Shown: positions 23,909 through 33,082 of the stretch, piece by piece
Position numbering within the stretch: the first letter of the stretch is position 1
Layout: every line of letters starts with the position of its first letter
Source: Desulfurococcales archaeon
Lineage (GTDB): Archaea; Thermoproteota; Thermoprotei_A; Sulfolobales; Fervidicoccaceae
Direction of reading: 5' to 3'
NCBI GenBank assembly: GCA_027014955.1
Contig: JALWDA010000008.1
Coordinates: forward strand, 1-59,869
Length of the DNA: 59,869 bases
Translations under genes and position numbers: made by a program
Notes under the pieces: generated by a model
What the model was told of the DNA's origin: nothing
Database searches by the model: none
The model's input: only the letters and a program-made list of their open reading frames with translations

Positions 23909-24664
23909 GTGCCAGATTTGAGGATTGGGCGAAGAACACTTCTAAAAACCATCTTGGGGGCAGCACTTCTATATTCAGTGCCAGGAACGGTTACGGGCCT
24001 CACAGATTTTAAAACCACATTTGTAAACGCGGGTCTCGGTAAGAGAATTATCTTCGCACCAGACGCGCACATACATGAGTTTTACCCCGAACTAGTGGAG
24101 AGTATAAATAAGCTACGTCCAGAGCTGGTACTCCTAGGAGGAGACACCTATGATAGGTTTAGTGAGCTGGACAGTGTTATCGAAACCCTATCGAAAATCC
24201 GAGGTGAAAAGGTGGCAGTATTGGGAAACCATGAACATTGGGCCGAGTCCAGGTATGGTAAGATACCACTTAGCAAGGGGATAAAGGCAATGGAGGAAGC
24301 AGGCGTCACGGTACTTATTGACGAAGAGGGCGTTTTCCAGGGTGTTAGAATACTTGGAATAGACTGGAGGGATAACCCTAAGGAGTACTCGAATGCACCC
24401 CAGGAGGACGTAGCGCTAGTTATTGTACACTCTCCTGACGCTTTCCCCCATATTTCCTCTAATTACAAGTACATGCTGTCAGGACACACCCATGGGGGCC
24501 AGATATGCCTCCCCGGTCCTCGCTCAGCGGTCACAAACAGTATCTACGGTTATAAAAGAGGGTTCTATACGAAGGAGGGAAGGACGATGTACGTATCCAT
24601 GGGTGCGGGACACATAATACCTGTAAGGACATATTGCTCTAGGGAACTTGTCGTTCTAACTTAA
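23909..24664 (+). CDS. Metallophosphoesterase (YkuE/YaeI-like) with Tat-type signal
   Basis: 251 residues. The N-terminus GRRTLLKTILGAALLYS has a twin-arginine motif before a hydrophobic segment, which suggests export in folded form. The calcineurin-type motifs are complete: APDAHIH (DxH), GGDTYD (GD), LGNHEHW (GNHE) and SGHTHGGQ (GHxH). Homologues in bacteria cleave UDP-diacylglucosamine or other phospholipid headgroups at the membrane; the archaeal substrate is unknown. GTG 23909 and TTG 23918 (with AGGTG 6 nt upstream) are both possible starts. Confidence 0.85.
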   Translation: MPDLRIGRRTLLKTILGAALLYSVPGTVTGLTDFKTTFVNAGLGKRIIFAPDAHIHEFYPELVESINKLRPELVLLGGDTYDRFSELDSVIETLSKIRGEKVAVLGNHEHWAESRYGKIPLSKGIKAMEEAGVTVLIDEEGVFQGVRILGIDWRDNPKEYSNAPQEDVALVIVHSPDAFPHISSNYKYMLSGHTHGGQICLPGPRSAVTNSIYGYKRGFYTKEGRTMYVSMGAGHIIPVRTYCSRELVVLT

Positions 24665-24697
24665 GCTCACCGACATGAAGGTATGCACTAGATTCAC

Positions 24698-27313
24698 TCA
24701 AGCGACTGCCTCGTCTTTCTTGCCCCCGCCATGGTTTGAAATAATGTTCATCACCCTCCTGTGAAGCTCCATAAGGAGCTTCCTCCTGTCCTCCATAAGC
24801 ACAATATCCTGATATCCTATGGCTATTATATGGTGTGCGAACGGGCTAGGCACATTCGCTGAGTATGTCACAATGTATCCCACTTTCCCCTCCTCGACCC
24901 ATCGTAGAACAGTCTCGGCAGCTTCAATGTCCATGTAGTCTTCCATTATCTCGCGTAACGTCTCTCTTATTATGGGGTGGTCCTTATTGTCTTTGAGAGC
25001 CTCCAGTATGCTTTGTGCGCTCAACTGCATTCTATGAGGACTCCGCTCCCATCCCCTATAGTTCCTTAGTATCATGAAGGCCCTCTGGGCGCAGTGGCGG
25101 AACCTTCTTTTCATAAGCTCGGTGTTCCAGATAGCCTTCTCAAGGAGGCTTCTGACATTCCTGTGGTTCACTTGTTCCAAAAGCTTATTCACATCTATAT
25201 CTGGGTGTCCTGCAACTGTTAGCATGAAAGCGTTGTCGGAGACCGTAACCCGCACGGGTGCACCCACCATCCTGGTTAGCACAAGTGCAAATGCCCGGGA
25301 TAGTGCATCATTGGTCCTCCTTCCAAAAAGGCTGTGGAATATGATGTTAAGGGCCCTTGTGTCATCATATATCTCAACGTGTATGGTCTTATCGCTAGCT
25401 ACTATGCCATTTGTGAACAGCATCTGCTCTCTAATGTACTCAACCAGCTCTCTCGCCGCGTGTTTTTGGAGCATGAGTCTTTTTCTTACCCATTCGATAA
25501 CTTTTTCAGGCTCCTGACCAGCCGAGAGCTTTTCTGCTATCTCTCTTCTTGTCCTGCCAACAAGTAGGGCGGAGTCGAATGCAAGGGGGAGCATCTCGCT
25601 GAACCAGCTTGGGACGGTGGGTCTGAGACCCTCCGCTGGCTCTACTATAACTTTTATCCCCTCAGAACGTATGAAGCGGTATGTTCTCCCTCCTAGAACG
25701 AAAATGTCTCCTGGCGAGAGTATTTGCACAAACTCCTCTTCAAGGTCTCCTATGTATTTCTTCTTTCCCTTAAGGAACACCCTTATCTTAGCTTCGTCAG
25801 GTATCATCCCCTGGTTTAGATAGTATATCATACGAACGTTCCTTTTGCGGCCAAACACGCCCTCATCAGGGTCGTACCATAGCTTGCTGTATACCCTCAT
25901 CTCCTCAAGGCCTTCTTCGATGCCCCCTAGGAACTCCAGGACTCTAAGAAAGTCCTCATAGGGCAGCGTGTGGAACACGTAGCTTCGTTTCACAAGCCTA
26001 TAGGCCTCCTCCACCCTCCACCTTTGCTCTAAGCTCATCGCTATTAGATTCTGGGCAAGCACGTCTAGGGGGTTTCTCGGTATCTTGGCTTTGTCAATAA
26101 TTCTCTTCCTAGCAGCGTCTGCGAGCACACTGCATTCTACTAGGTCGTCCCTGTCTACAACTATTATCCTTCCTTTGCTAACCTCTTTTATCCTATGACC
26201 TGCGCGACCCACCCTCTGTAGTAGGCGGCTCACGCTCTTGGGACTGCTTAGTAGTATGACGAGGTCGATGTATCCGATGTCAATGCCAAGCTCTAGGCTA
26301 GTTGAGCTCACAACTACCCTGAGTTTACCCTCCTTGAGCTTTTTCTCCACCTCTAGCCTCAGGTCTCTACTCAGGCTACTATGGTGGGCCTCAATCTCGT
26401 CCATGCTGATTAGCCCGTCCTTCTCCATGAGCTTCTTGAGCTTGTACACGACTCTCTCGGTGGCGCTTCTCGTGTTAGTGAAGATGAGTGTAGACCGGTG
26501 TTTCTTCACCAGCTCAACTATCGTCTTATATATGCTCTCATTCAGCTTGTCAGTATCAGCGTACACTAGGCTCATCTTGGGCGCGATTACCCTTATATCA
26601 ACAGGCTTGTAGAACCTTGCATCAACAATGCTAACAGGCCGGGGGCTACCATCGTCATTGTACCCTCCCAGAAAGCGCGCTATCCTCTCGAGGGGCGCAA
26701 TCGTCGCACTTAGACCTATTCTCTGTATCCTCTTTCCTGCCAGCCACTCAAGCCTCTCGAGAAGGAGAGAGAGATTAGCCCCACGCTTACTTGTGGCCAT
26801 CTCGTGTATCTCGTCGACAATAACCCACCTGACAGTTCGTAGCCTCTCCCTAAACCGGGGCGCCACTAATATTATTGAAAGAGTCTCGGGAGTTGTTATA
26901 AGAATGTGGGGAGGTTTCCTAAGCATAGCCTGCCTTTCGTTAGGTGGGGTATCACTTGTCCTTACAGCAACTCTGATTTCCGGAGGTTCTCTCCCAACCC
27001 TTCTTACATAGTACCCCCGTATCTCACCGAGGGGCTCCCTCAAGTTACGGTTCATGTCATTGTTGAGGGCACGCAGGGGGGAGACGTACACGGCATAAAT
27101 GGCCTCCTCCAGCCTCCCCTCCTCTCCTAACTTGAAGAGCTCGTCTATTATACCTAGAAACGCGGCCAGTGTCTTGCCCGTACCTGTGGGGGATGAAATG
27201 AGTACATTCTCTCCATTCTTTATCATGGGAATAGCCTGTCTCTGGGGCTCAGTGGGTTCTCCGAACCGCTCCTTAAACCACTCCTCGACGTAGGGTCTCA
27301 AATATCCCCACAA
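24698..27313 (-). CDS. lhr: Lhr-type superfamily 2 ATP-dependent helicase
   Basis: 871 residues, the normal size of archaeal Lhr-core/aLhr2 proteins. Motif I is SPTGTGKT, motif II is VDEIH (DEIH), motif III is GLSATIAP, motif IV/V SSTSLELGIDIG and motif VI QRVGRAGH. After the two RecA domains comes the winged-helix and Lhr C-terminal domain (residues about 400-860). These enzymes unwind DNA-RNA and branched DNA and are thought to act in repair and RNA metabolism. It is a single gene, divergent from threonine synthase. Confidence 0.92.
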   Translation of the reverse strand: MWGYLRPYVEEWFKERFGEPTEPQRQAIPMIKNGENVLISSPTGTGKTLAAFLGIIDELFKLGEEGRLEEAIYAVYVSPLRALNNDMNRNLREPLGEIRGYYVRRVGREPPEIRVAVRTSDTPPNERQAMLRKPPHILITTPETLSIILVAPRFRERLRTVRWVIVDEIHEMATSKRGANLSLLLERLEWLAGKRIQRIGLSATIAPLERIARFLGGYNDDGSPRPVSIVDARFYKPVDIRVIAPKMSLVYADTDKLNESIYKTIVELVKKHRSTLIFTNTRSATERVVYKLKKLMEKDGLISMDEIEAHHSSLSRDLRLEVEKKLKEGKLRVVVSSTSLELGIDIGYIDLVILLSSPKSVSRLLQRVGRAGHRIKEVSKGRIIVVDRDDLVECSVLADAARKRIIDKAKIPRNPLDVLAQNLIAMSLEQRWRVEEAYRLVKRSYVFHTLPYEDFLRVLEFLGGIEEGLEEMRVYSKLWYDPDEGVFGRKRNVRMIYYLNQGMIPDEAKIRVFLKGKKKYIGDLEEEFVQILSPGDIFVLGGRTYRFIRSEGIKVIVEPAEGLRPTVPSWFSEMLPLAFDSALLVGRTRREIAEKLSAGQEPEKVIEWVRKRLMLQKHAARELVEYIREQMLFTNGIVASDKTIHVEIYDDTRALNIIFHSLFGRRTNDALSRAFALVLTRMVGAPVRVTVSDNAFMLTVAGHPDIDVNKLLEQVNHRNVRSLLEKAIWNTELMKRRFRHCAQRAFMILRNYRGWERSPHRMQLSAQSILEALKDNKDHPIIRETLREIMEDYMDIEAAETVLRWVEEGKVGYIVTYSANVPSPFAHHIIAIGYQDIVLMEDRRKLLMELHRRVMNIISNHGGGKKDEAVA

Positions 27314-27423
27314 GAGACTGCGCGCCCTCCCTTAGGTCTGGAGACATATGCGCGATCTGACAGCCATATCATGTGATCGGTGGAGGAAAGGGTTAATTAC
27401 GGATTACCCTATACACGCAAACA

Positions 27424-28746
27424 ATGTACCACCTGGATTACCAAAGAGTTGTATACGGTGGAAAGCCCTTGAACAGCGATGTTGGGGAGACGCTTCTCAA
27501 ATGCGTTAGTTGTGGAAGAGAGTACAAGCCAAGCCCAAGGCTGTTCAGATGTCCCAGATGTGGTGGATTGCTAGAGGTGGTACTAGGGAACCCTACATGG
27601 AGGCCCAAGGGAAGAGGAGTGTGGAGATATAGGGATTTGCTACCACAAACAAAAATAAGCCCTGTGACTATGGGCGAGGGTAGTACTCCCCTCATTGCGT
27701 CTCGCTTGCATAAGGGTCTATATTATAAGTTCGAAGGGTCCAACCCCACTGGGAGCTTCAAGGACAGGGGCATGACCGTTGCCACCACGATTGCTCTCGA
27801 GAATGGTGCAAGCTCAGTTATAGCAGCTAGCACGGGGAACACGGCCTCCAGTATGGCGGCATATGCCTCACGAGCTGGTCTTAGGCCGGTTATCTTTCTC
27901 CCCAGGAACAAGGTAGCAAAGGGGAAGATACTCCAGAGCATAGCCTATGGAGCAGCAATAGTGTGGGTAGAAGGGGGGTTCGACGATGCAATATCGCTTG
28001 CGATGAAGTTGTCTGAAGAAAAGCAAAAATACTATCCAATGAACTCTTTCAACCCCTGGCGCCTTGAGGGCCAGAAGACGCTCTATTATGAGGTGTTCGA
28101 GGACCTGGGAAAACCGCCGGATGCGATGGTGTATCCCGTAGGCAATGCTGGTAACATAAGCGCTGGGTGGAAGGCGGCGCAGGAGCTATTAATGCTGGGC
28201 GTGGCCGACACGGTGCCGAGGTTTCTGGGAGTCCAGGCAAGAGGAGCCAGCCCTATCGCCGACGCGGTTTCGAAAGGACTTGAGAAACCAGTGTTCGTCG
28301 ACAGTCCAGAAACCATTGCAAGCGCAATACGTATTGGCAAGCCCGTTAACTGGCCAAAAGCGCTCAAAGCCATTAGGGAGAGTAAGGGGACCGCGGTCGT
28401 GGTGGGCGATGATGAGATACTCCAGGCCCAGATGACTCTGGCTAGGCATGAGGGAATAATAGTGGAGCCCGCGAGCGCGGCATCGTATGCCGGTTACTTG
28501 AAAATGCTGGAAGAGGGTCTAGTTGATAGGGGTGATACAGTGGTACTTGTGCTTACAGGCCATGGTCTGAAGGACCCTGCATCGCTTGAATCCATGGTGT
28601 CAAACGAGGTCAGTGTAAAACCCAGTATAGACACTAATGAACTCGACAGAGTGCTAAGCGAGATTTGGCAGCATTCTGCGGCTGTGGAGGTCCAAAAAGG
28701 AAATGATGCTAGGAAGCCTTACCCTCTTTACCAGAATATTCCTTGA
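27424..28746 (+). CDS. thrC: Threonine synthase (PLP-dependent)
   Basis: 440 residues. An N-terminal zinc-ribbon-like segment (CVSC ... CPRCGG) precedes the fold-type II PLP domain. The PLP lysine is in GSNPTGSFKDRGMTVA, and STGNTASSMAAYASRAG is the phosphate-binding region; VEPASAASYAG and LTGHGLKD close the active site. It converts O-phosphohomoserine to threonine. The C-terminal 50 residues extend past the core fold. Together with asd at 57.3 kb it belongs to the aspartate-family pathway, though the genes are far apart. The 3' end overlaps the convergent poly-His gene by 38 nt. Confidence 0.9.
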   Translation: MYHLDYQRVVYGGKPLNSDVGETLLKCVSCGREYKPSPRLFRCPRCGGLLEVVLGNPTWRPKGRGVWRYRDLLPQTKISPVTMGEGSTPLIASRLHKGLYYKFEGSNPTGSFKDRGMTVATTIALENGASSVIAASTGNTASSMAAYASRAGLRPVIFLPRNKVAKGKILQSIAYGAAIVWVEGGFDDAISLAMKLSEEKQKYYPMNSFNPWRLEGQKTLYYEVFEDLGKPPDAMVYPVGNAGNISAGWKAAQELLMLGVADTVPRFLGVQARGASPIADAVSKGLEKPVFVDSPETIASAIRIGKPVNWPKALKAIRESKGTAVVVGDDEILQAQMTLARHEGIIVEPASAASYAGYLKMLEEGLVDRGDTVVLVLTGHGLKDPASLESMVSNEVSVKPSIDTNELDRVLSEIWQHSAAVEVQKGNDARKPYPLYQNIP

Positions 28747-29077
28747 GGAGGCTCTCTAGCTCCCTCAGTGCCTCTCTCTTGTAAGCGGGATTATCCGCTA
28801 GAAGCGCCTTATAGACAATGGCGTTCATCTTAGCCATGAATGTGAGGGCCTTCTCCAACTGTGCCACCTTTTCCTCAATTTGCTTTAAATGAGCGTTGAA
28901 ATGATTCATTCCATCTACAAGCGAGTTCAGTACAATGATTAGCTCGTCATCGTGGTGATGGTGGTGATGGTGATGATGGTGTTCCTCGGCCATCTCCGGG
29001 TGTGTTTCCATAACCTCTTCCATAACTTTTTCTATGTCCTCCTCCTTCTTGGGCATAGTCATTCTAAGCTTTACCAT
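28709..29077 (-). CDS. Small protein with ten consecutive histidines
   Basis: About 122 residues. After MVKLRMTMPKKEEDIEK comes an acidic helix, then AEE followed by ten His and DDEL, then an amphipathic helical region (LVDGMNHFNAHLKQIEEK, VAQLEKALTFMAKMN) that looks like a coiled coil. The poly-His stretch should bind Ni, Co, Zn or Cu. There is no signal peptide, so a metal-storage or buffer role in the cytoplasm is the natural guess, not proven. ATG 29077 has GGGGGTT upstream; ORFs on the plus strand over the CAT repeat are shadows. The downstream end overlaps thrC by 38 nt. Confidence 0.75.
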   Translation of the reverse strand: MVKLRMTMPKKEEDIEKVMEEVMETHPEMAEEHHHHHHHHHHDDELIIVLNSLVDGMNHFNAHLKQIEEKVAQLEKALTFMAKMNAIVYKALLADNPAYKREALRELESLLKEYSGKEGKAS

Positions 29078-29134
29078 TACAACCCCCATCATACTTCTGG
29101 CCTCGAGGGATTTAAAAAAGATAGCCAACCACGA

Positions 29135-29983
29135 CTAGAACAGGAGAGATTCAATCATGCCAGCCAGGAGCGTTATTCCCAGGAAAACATTCAACGCCTT
29201 ATAAGCTGCCTTTGCCAGCTCCCTCCTATTGGTCCTCGCGAACCTTATGCCAATTAACACTACCACCAGACCAGAGAGCAGAGAGGATGCAAGGGCAACT
29301 TTACCAAAAATCCCAAGCATATACATGCCCACCAAGGTTATGATTATCAGGATAAGCACCGCGATGGAAGCCCACCCCGTAACCCTGAACCCGTAGACCG
29401 CGGGGAGCATAGGAACCCTACTTCTAATATAGTCATCTACGTAGAACGAGCTTATGTACCATATGTGCACAATAGCCCACTCCGCTACAAGCAATCCTAA
29501 TAATAATGCCCCTATCCCGGGTGACTCCGTGGCTGCAACGTAGCCCCCAAAAGCAGGCATCCCCCCCGCTATACTACCTAATACAATGTTTAGAACGGTC
29601 CTCCTCTTAAGAAGGACAGTATAGAGGAATACGTCTACTATAAACCCGATAAGCCCTGCTATAAAAACCCAGACGTTAACAAGATACGCGAGGATCAGCC
29701 CGCCTGCAAGGAAGGCAAGAGATACTACAAGGGCCATTCTGGTCGAGATTTTACCAGATGGGAGGCCTCTACATTTGGTTCTCTCCATCATGCCATCTAT
29801 GTCCCTGTCAAAGTACATGTTGAGCCCTGTCGTCCCGGAGACGCTTAGGTATAACGACGCTGTCAGTGTGAGGAGGGTCCCCAAATCTATCCTACCAAGC
29901 GAGCCAATGAAGTATCCAGCTACGCCGCTCAATACGAGGAAAAGGGTCTGCCTAACCTTAAAGAGGTCAACCACAACCAAGTG
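29135..29983 (-). CDS. UbiA-family prenyltransferase, heme O synthase (CtaB)-like
   Basis: About 282 residues with eight or nine transmembrane helices. The first Asp-rich motif is GLNMYFDRDIDGMMERTKCR (NxxxDxxxD plus MxRTxxR), which is the CtaB/protoheme farnesyltransferase form, and the second region has LYTVLLKRRTVLNIVLGSIA (KR). It would add a farnesyl-type chain to heme B in the membrane, pointing to haem-copper oxidase maturation, although other UbiA substrates cannot be excluded. The ATG at 29983 removes an unusual leader that overlaps thiL. It is the last gene of a minus-strand run taw3-phoH-thiL-ubiA. Confidence 0.82.
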   Translation of the reverse strand, partial: HLVVVDLFKVRQTLFLVLSGVAGYFIGSLGRIDLGTLLTLTASLYLSVSGTTGLNMYFDRDIDGMMERTKCRGLPSGKISTRMALVVSLAFLAGGLILAYLVNVWVFIAGLIGFIVDVFLYTVLLKRRTVLNIVLGSIAGGMPAFGGYVAATESPGIGALLLGLLVAEWAIVHIWYISSFYVDDYIRSRVPMLPAVYGFRVTGWASIAVLILIIITLVGMYMLGIFGKVALASSLLSGLVVVLIGIRFARTNRRELAKAAYKALNVFLGITLLAGMIESLLF

Positions 29984-30011
29984 CATGAGATAGGGTGTAG
30001 ATGTGAGCTCG

Positions 30012-31019
30012 CTACAAGGTCTTTTCAAGGTTGTCCCATCCACCATCCCTATACCTCACGTCCCTGTACCTCACCGTGCCAGCTGGCTCCTCACAGTACT
30101 CACCTATCTTCATACACCTGATACCTTTATTACTACATATACTATACACGTGTCCTGGCTCCAGCTTGGTTGAGAAAACAATCTCATACTCCTCGCCCCC
30201 CTCGAGGACGGCCTTCTCCCACAGAGACTCTCCCCCGACCTGCCCTAAATCCTCAAGTATTTTCGAAACGACAGCGTCGGGTTCTGGCAGGGTGTTGATA
30301 CATATGCCCGTGCCGCTGGACCGTGAAAGCATTATAAGACTGCGTAACAGCCCGTCACTCGTGTCAATACTAGATGTGGCACGTACTTCTCTCAGCATAT
30401 AAGCAGAATCAAGGACTACTCTGGGCCTCCACTTAACGTTGTCTCCGAGCAGTTCTTGAGGCCGCCTCCGTAGCTCGTAGAAGAGCAGCCCGATCAAACC
30501 TGGGATCCCATACCCGTTTACAAGAGTCGTGAACAATGCCTCGCCAGGAGAACCTCCTCCTCTCGGTATGAGCTTGCCGTCGGCCACTCCTATAACAGAA
30601 ACGCTTATCCACCCATACTCTCCTCCCGAAGAATTGGTGTCACCGCCTAAGAATGAGAGATTGTATTGGGCAGCAGAGTCACGAAGACCTTTGGCAAGGC
30701 TATGGAGATAATCCTTGTCCACGCTACTAGGTAAGCCAAGATCTACGGTAAACCCTATTGGTCTAGCTCCCTTAGCTACAATATCGGCAACTGAACCTGT
30801 GAGGGCACGCCAGCTCCAGTCATAGGGCTCCTCCCAAGGGTATCTTGAAAACTTCTCGGTATTGCCATCCGTGCTCACAACAATCCTTGGAGCCTCGACC
30901 GGGATATCGTGCGCGTCGTCAGGCCACTTCAGTATAGATTCACTGGGCTCGAGCTCTCTTAGAACATCCATTATAACTTCTATTGCCTCGTCCTCAGCCA
31001 GGACTCTATGCTTGGTCAA
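30012..31019 (-). CDS. thiL: Thiamine-monophosphate kinase-like protein (AIRS family)
   Basis: 335 residues of the AIR synthase-related superfamily, best matching ThiL, which makes thiamine diphosphate from the monophosphate. Seen: WPDDAHDIP near the N-terminus, ALTGSVADIVAKGARPIGFT, SFLGGDTNSSGG, and SIDTSDGLLRSLIML; these Asp-rich loops bind Mg-ATP. The usual DDAA motif is DDAH here. The TTG start overlaps the PhoH stop (TTGA). ThDP is the cofactor of both POR and the fused E1 in this window. Confidence in the exact substrate is moderate because AIRS paralogues are common in archaea. Confidence 0.78.
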   Translation of the reverse strand: MTKHRVLAEDEAIEVIMDVLRELEPSESILKWPDDAHDIPVEAPRIVVSTDGNTEKFSRYPWEEPYDWSWRALTGSVADIVAKGARPIGFTVDLGLPSSVDKDYLHSLAKGLRDSAAQYNLSFLGGDTNSSGGEYGWISVSVIGVADGKLIPRGGGSPGEALFTTLVNGYGIPGLIGLLFYELRRRPQELLGDNVKWRPRVVLDSAYMLREVRATSSIDTSDGLLRSLIMLSRSSGTGICINTLPEPDAVVSKILEDLGQVGGESLWEKAVLEGGEEYEIVFSTKLEPGHVYSICSNKGIRCMKIGEYCEEPAGTVRYRDVRYRDGGWDNLEKTL

Positions 31020-32185
31020 GTGGCTTCTTCCCTCACAACGACAGGCGTCCCGAGTAGTCTCCTCATGACGCTGTCAACAAACCTTATGAACACACCTCTC
31101 TGACCCAATATTGGGCCAGCTTTGCCAGGCTCTATCCTGACCACTATAGTGTTTCCCTCTATGTCAGCGTTGACAATGTGTTTCACAACCCAGGGGAGGG
31201 GATGAAGTGATTTTATGTACTGGGATAGGTCCAGCCCTGCTTCCACAACCCTTATGCTGAAACCGGTTATCTCCTCAACTTTTTGCACCCTTTCACCTCC
31301 CCGCCCAACGGTCCTGCCATGGTGACCCTGTTTAACCACGACGAGCATGTCGGGGGCGGATTTTGCCTCGGAGGGAAGGTTAAGGGTTCTCTTGTCAGGT
31401 CTGCAGTCGATCACCGTTACTATGTCGGCATCCGGAGCTATTCTCGAGACCTCTGCTTTAACCCTTTGCTCGTCTTCGGTTAGAGTCCTCTTCCTCATCT
31501 TGAGCTCGAGCAGTAGTCTAACTGCCTTCTGCGCGCCCGGTCTCACGATGTCGCGTAGCCCGAGGTCCACTACCGCTGCATCCTCCTCTCCCAAGAGAAG
31601 CTCCCTTAGCTGGAGTATCTGTGACACCGGATGTTGGCTTGTCTGGAAGACAGGGTCTCCTGCCACTACTAGCTTGGAGTCTCTCCCAATACGCGAGATT
31701 ATCTCCAACATGCTCTCAACGGGAACATTCTGCACATCGTCTACAAACACGAGGGTGTTGTCAAAGGTGCGCCCCCTAAGATAATGTGTGTCTGAGAACT
31801 TTATCATTCCCTGGGAAATCATATCCGAGAGGGCTTCCTTGCCGATGTGGGGGAGCAGAAGGTCCTCCAAATATTCCCTAACTAGCTTGGGATAGGCTTC
31901 GCCCAGCTCTGCCATACCCAGCTCTCTGCCAGTCTCAACGTCTACAATGGGCTTCGCTATTACTATCCGGTCAAATACACCATTATTAAGCTGGGTGAAA
32001 CCATAAGACAGTGTTATGAGGCTTTTACCTGTCCCCGTGGGACCGAATACACCAACTATTTTATAACTAGAGTCCCCCAAGGCGTTTAAGAGCCTCTTTT
32101 GACCTTCGGTCAGAGGTGTGAGCCCGCCTGGCAGGGCGGGGTACTCGGGCTCATCCTGTTTCTTCGAACCCTTCTTGCGGGGCAA
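31016..32185 (-). CDS. PhoH-family ATPase with C-terminal KH-type RNA-binding domains
   Basis: 389 residues. The N-terminal PhoH P-loop domain has Walker A GVFGPTGTGKSLITLS, KPIVDVETGRELG, and Walker B NTLVFVDDVQNVP with the sensor VVAGDPVFQTS. The C-terminal 130 residues contain VGRGGERVQKVEEITGF (a KH GxxG-type loop) and a second GPILGQRGVFIRFVDSVM. This arrangement is typical of archaeal PhoH-KH proteins, thought to act on RNA with ATP hydrolysis. The TTG start has GGAGGTGG about 6 nt upstream. It overlaps taw3 by 35 nt and thiL by 4 nt. Confidence 0.85.
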   Translation of the reverse strand: MPRKKGSKKQDEPEYPALPGGLTPLTEGQKRLLNALGDSSYKIVGVFGPTGTGKSLITLSYGFTQLNNGVFDRIVIAKPIVDVETGRELGMAELGEAYPKLVREYLEDLLLPHIGKEALSDMISQGMIKFSDTHYLRGRTFDNTLVFVDDVQNVPVESMLEIISRIGRDSKLVVAGDPVFQTSQHPVSQILQLRELLLGEEDAAVVDLGLRDIVRPGAQKAVRLLLELKMRKRTLTEDEQRVKAEVSRIAPDADIVTVIDCRPDKRTLNLPSEAKSAPDMLVVVKQGHHGRTVGRGGERVQKVEEITGFSIRVVEAGLDLSQYIKSLHPLPWVVKHIVNADIEGNTIVVRIEPGKAGPILGQRGVFIRFVDSVMRRLLGTPVVVREEAT

Positions 32186-32798
32186 TGTTGTCCACCTCCT
32201 TCCTTAGAAGCCTCTCCAACCTGGTTATCCTGTTCCATCCCTCTTCAAGCATGCCGTTGAGCAGCCTTACAAGCTCATCGAGGTTCTCGGTTTCAATATA
32301 TATTGACTCGTTGTCTTTAAACGGTATTGTCACCTGGACCCCACTCACGAGCTCCACGAGCCAACCCTTATCAGAGCATCCCATTACGCCCGAGTGTTTG
32401 AAGCCAGCCATGCGCGCAATCCGTATTAGCTCAAGAGCCTCGGCCTCATCTAGGGTCATGATATGGAGAATGGGGCCCGTTGCCTGAATCCAGAACCTCC
32501 TCAGAGGCTTAATCTCTAGGGCCTTTTTAAGAACACTGGAATCGATAAGGTCATGGCTTTTAAAAACCACGTTGTCCTCATCCCTCTCCCAAGGGTAATG
32601 GGAATCCAGCACTACTACTCTTCCACTGCAAGAACTCGTTGTGTAGGACTTCTTACGCGCGTTTATCACTTTCAAGAGGCCGAGAATCCTTCGGTCTAGA
32701 TACCCTATGTCGAGATCCTCGTATATCCTCTTTATGAACAGCTTCTTCCGCTCATTCCACCTTGCCAATGAGGGTGAGCATATATGCGCGTCCCTCAT
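32151..32798 (-). CDS. taw3: tRNA wybutosine-synthesis methyltransferase (TYW3/Taw3 family)
   Basis: About 215 residues. The family motif KSYTTSSCSGRVVVLDS (TxSSCSGR) is clear, followed by the GxWIQATGP-like strand FWIQATGPILHIMTLDEA and a region AGFKHSGVMGCSDKGWLVEL. TYW3/Taw3 methylates N4 of the tricyclic base next to the anticodon of tRNA-Phe and is found only in archaea and eukaryotes, which supports the archaeal assignment. ATG 32798 is preferred over the track start at 32852. Confidence 0.88.
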   Translation of the reverse strand: MRDAHICSPSLARWNERKKLFIKRIYEDLDIGYLDRRILGLLKVINARKKSYTTSSCSGRVVVLDSHYPWERDEDNVVFKSHDLIDSSVLKKALEIKPLRRFWIQATGPILHIMTLDEAEALELIRIARMAGFKHSGVMGCSDKGWLVELVSGVQVTIPFKDNESIYIETENLDELVRLLNGMLEEGWNRITRLERLLRKEVDNIAPQEGFEETG

Positions 32799-32959
32799 AA
32801 GTTGTGTACCCCTTTGCGGAACACGTATCCACTCATAAATCAGCCACGCCATGTCTTGTAAAGAGGACTTATGGGGTTTATTGTCATTGTTATCTCAAGA
32901 GAACATCAAATAGTGATACAAACGCCCATTTATGCTACAAATACAATAAGATATCGCTA

Positions 32960-33067
32960 ATGAAAAAGCCAAGTGCTAAAAGACCCTGGAAGTCCCCGCT
33001 GGGATCATTCGGAGAAAAGTATGTTCCCTCTAATATGCTGGGAGTGAGCTGAGGCATCGGGTGCCTC
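32960..33067 (+). CDS. Candidate 30-residue basic peptide followed by a hairpin
   Basis: Between taw3 and the small wHTH gene is a 284-nt gap. On plus, an ATG at 32960 opens MKKPSAKRPWKSPLGSFGEK and ends with TGA at 33052. A TATA-like CATTTATG lies about 28 nt upstream, as for a leaderless mRNA. Right at the stop is a hairpin, GAGGCA-TCGGG-TGCCTC (33051-33067), which could be a terminator or part of an RNA. The peptide is basic and Pro-rich and I recognise no family. It may be noncoding. Confidence 0.3.
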
Positions 33068-33082
33068 GAAACAAGGGTTATA

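Noticed and set aside
28952-29257. Plus-strand ORF beginning MVMVVMVMMVF
   Set aside because: It is only the complementary reading of the poly-His codons (CAC/CAT) of the minus-strand gene.
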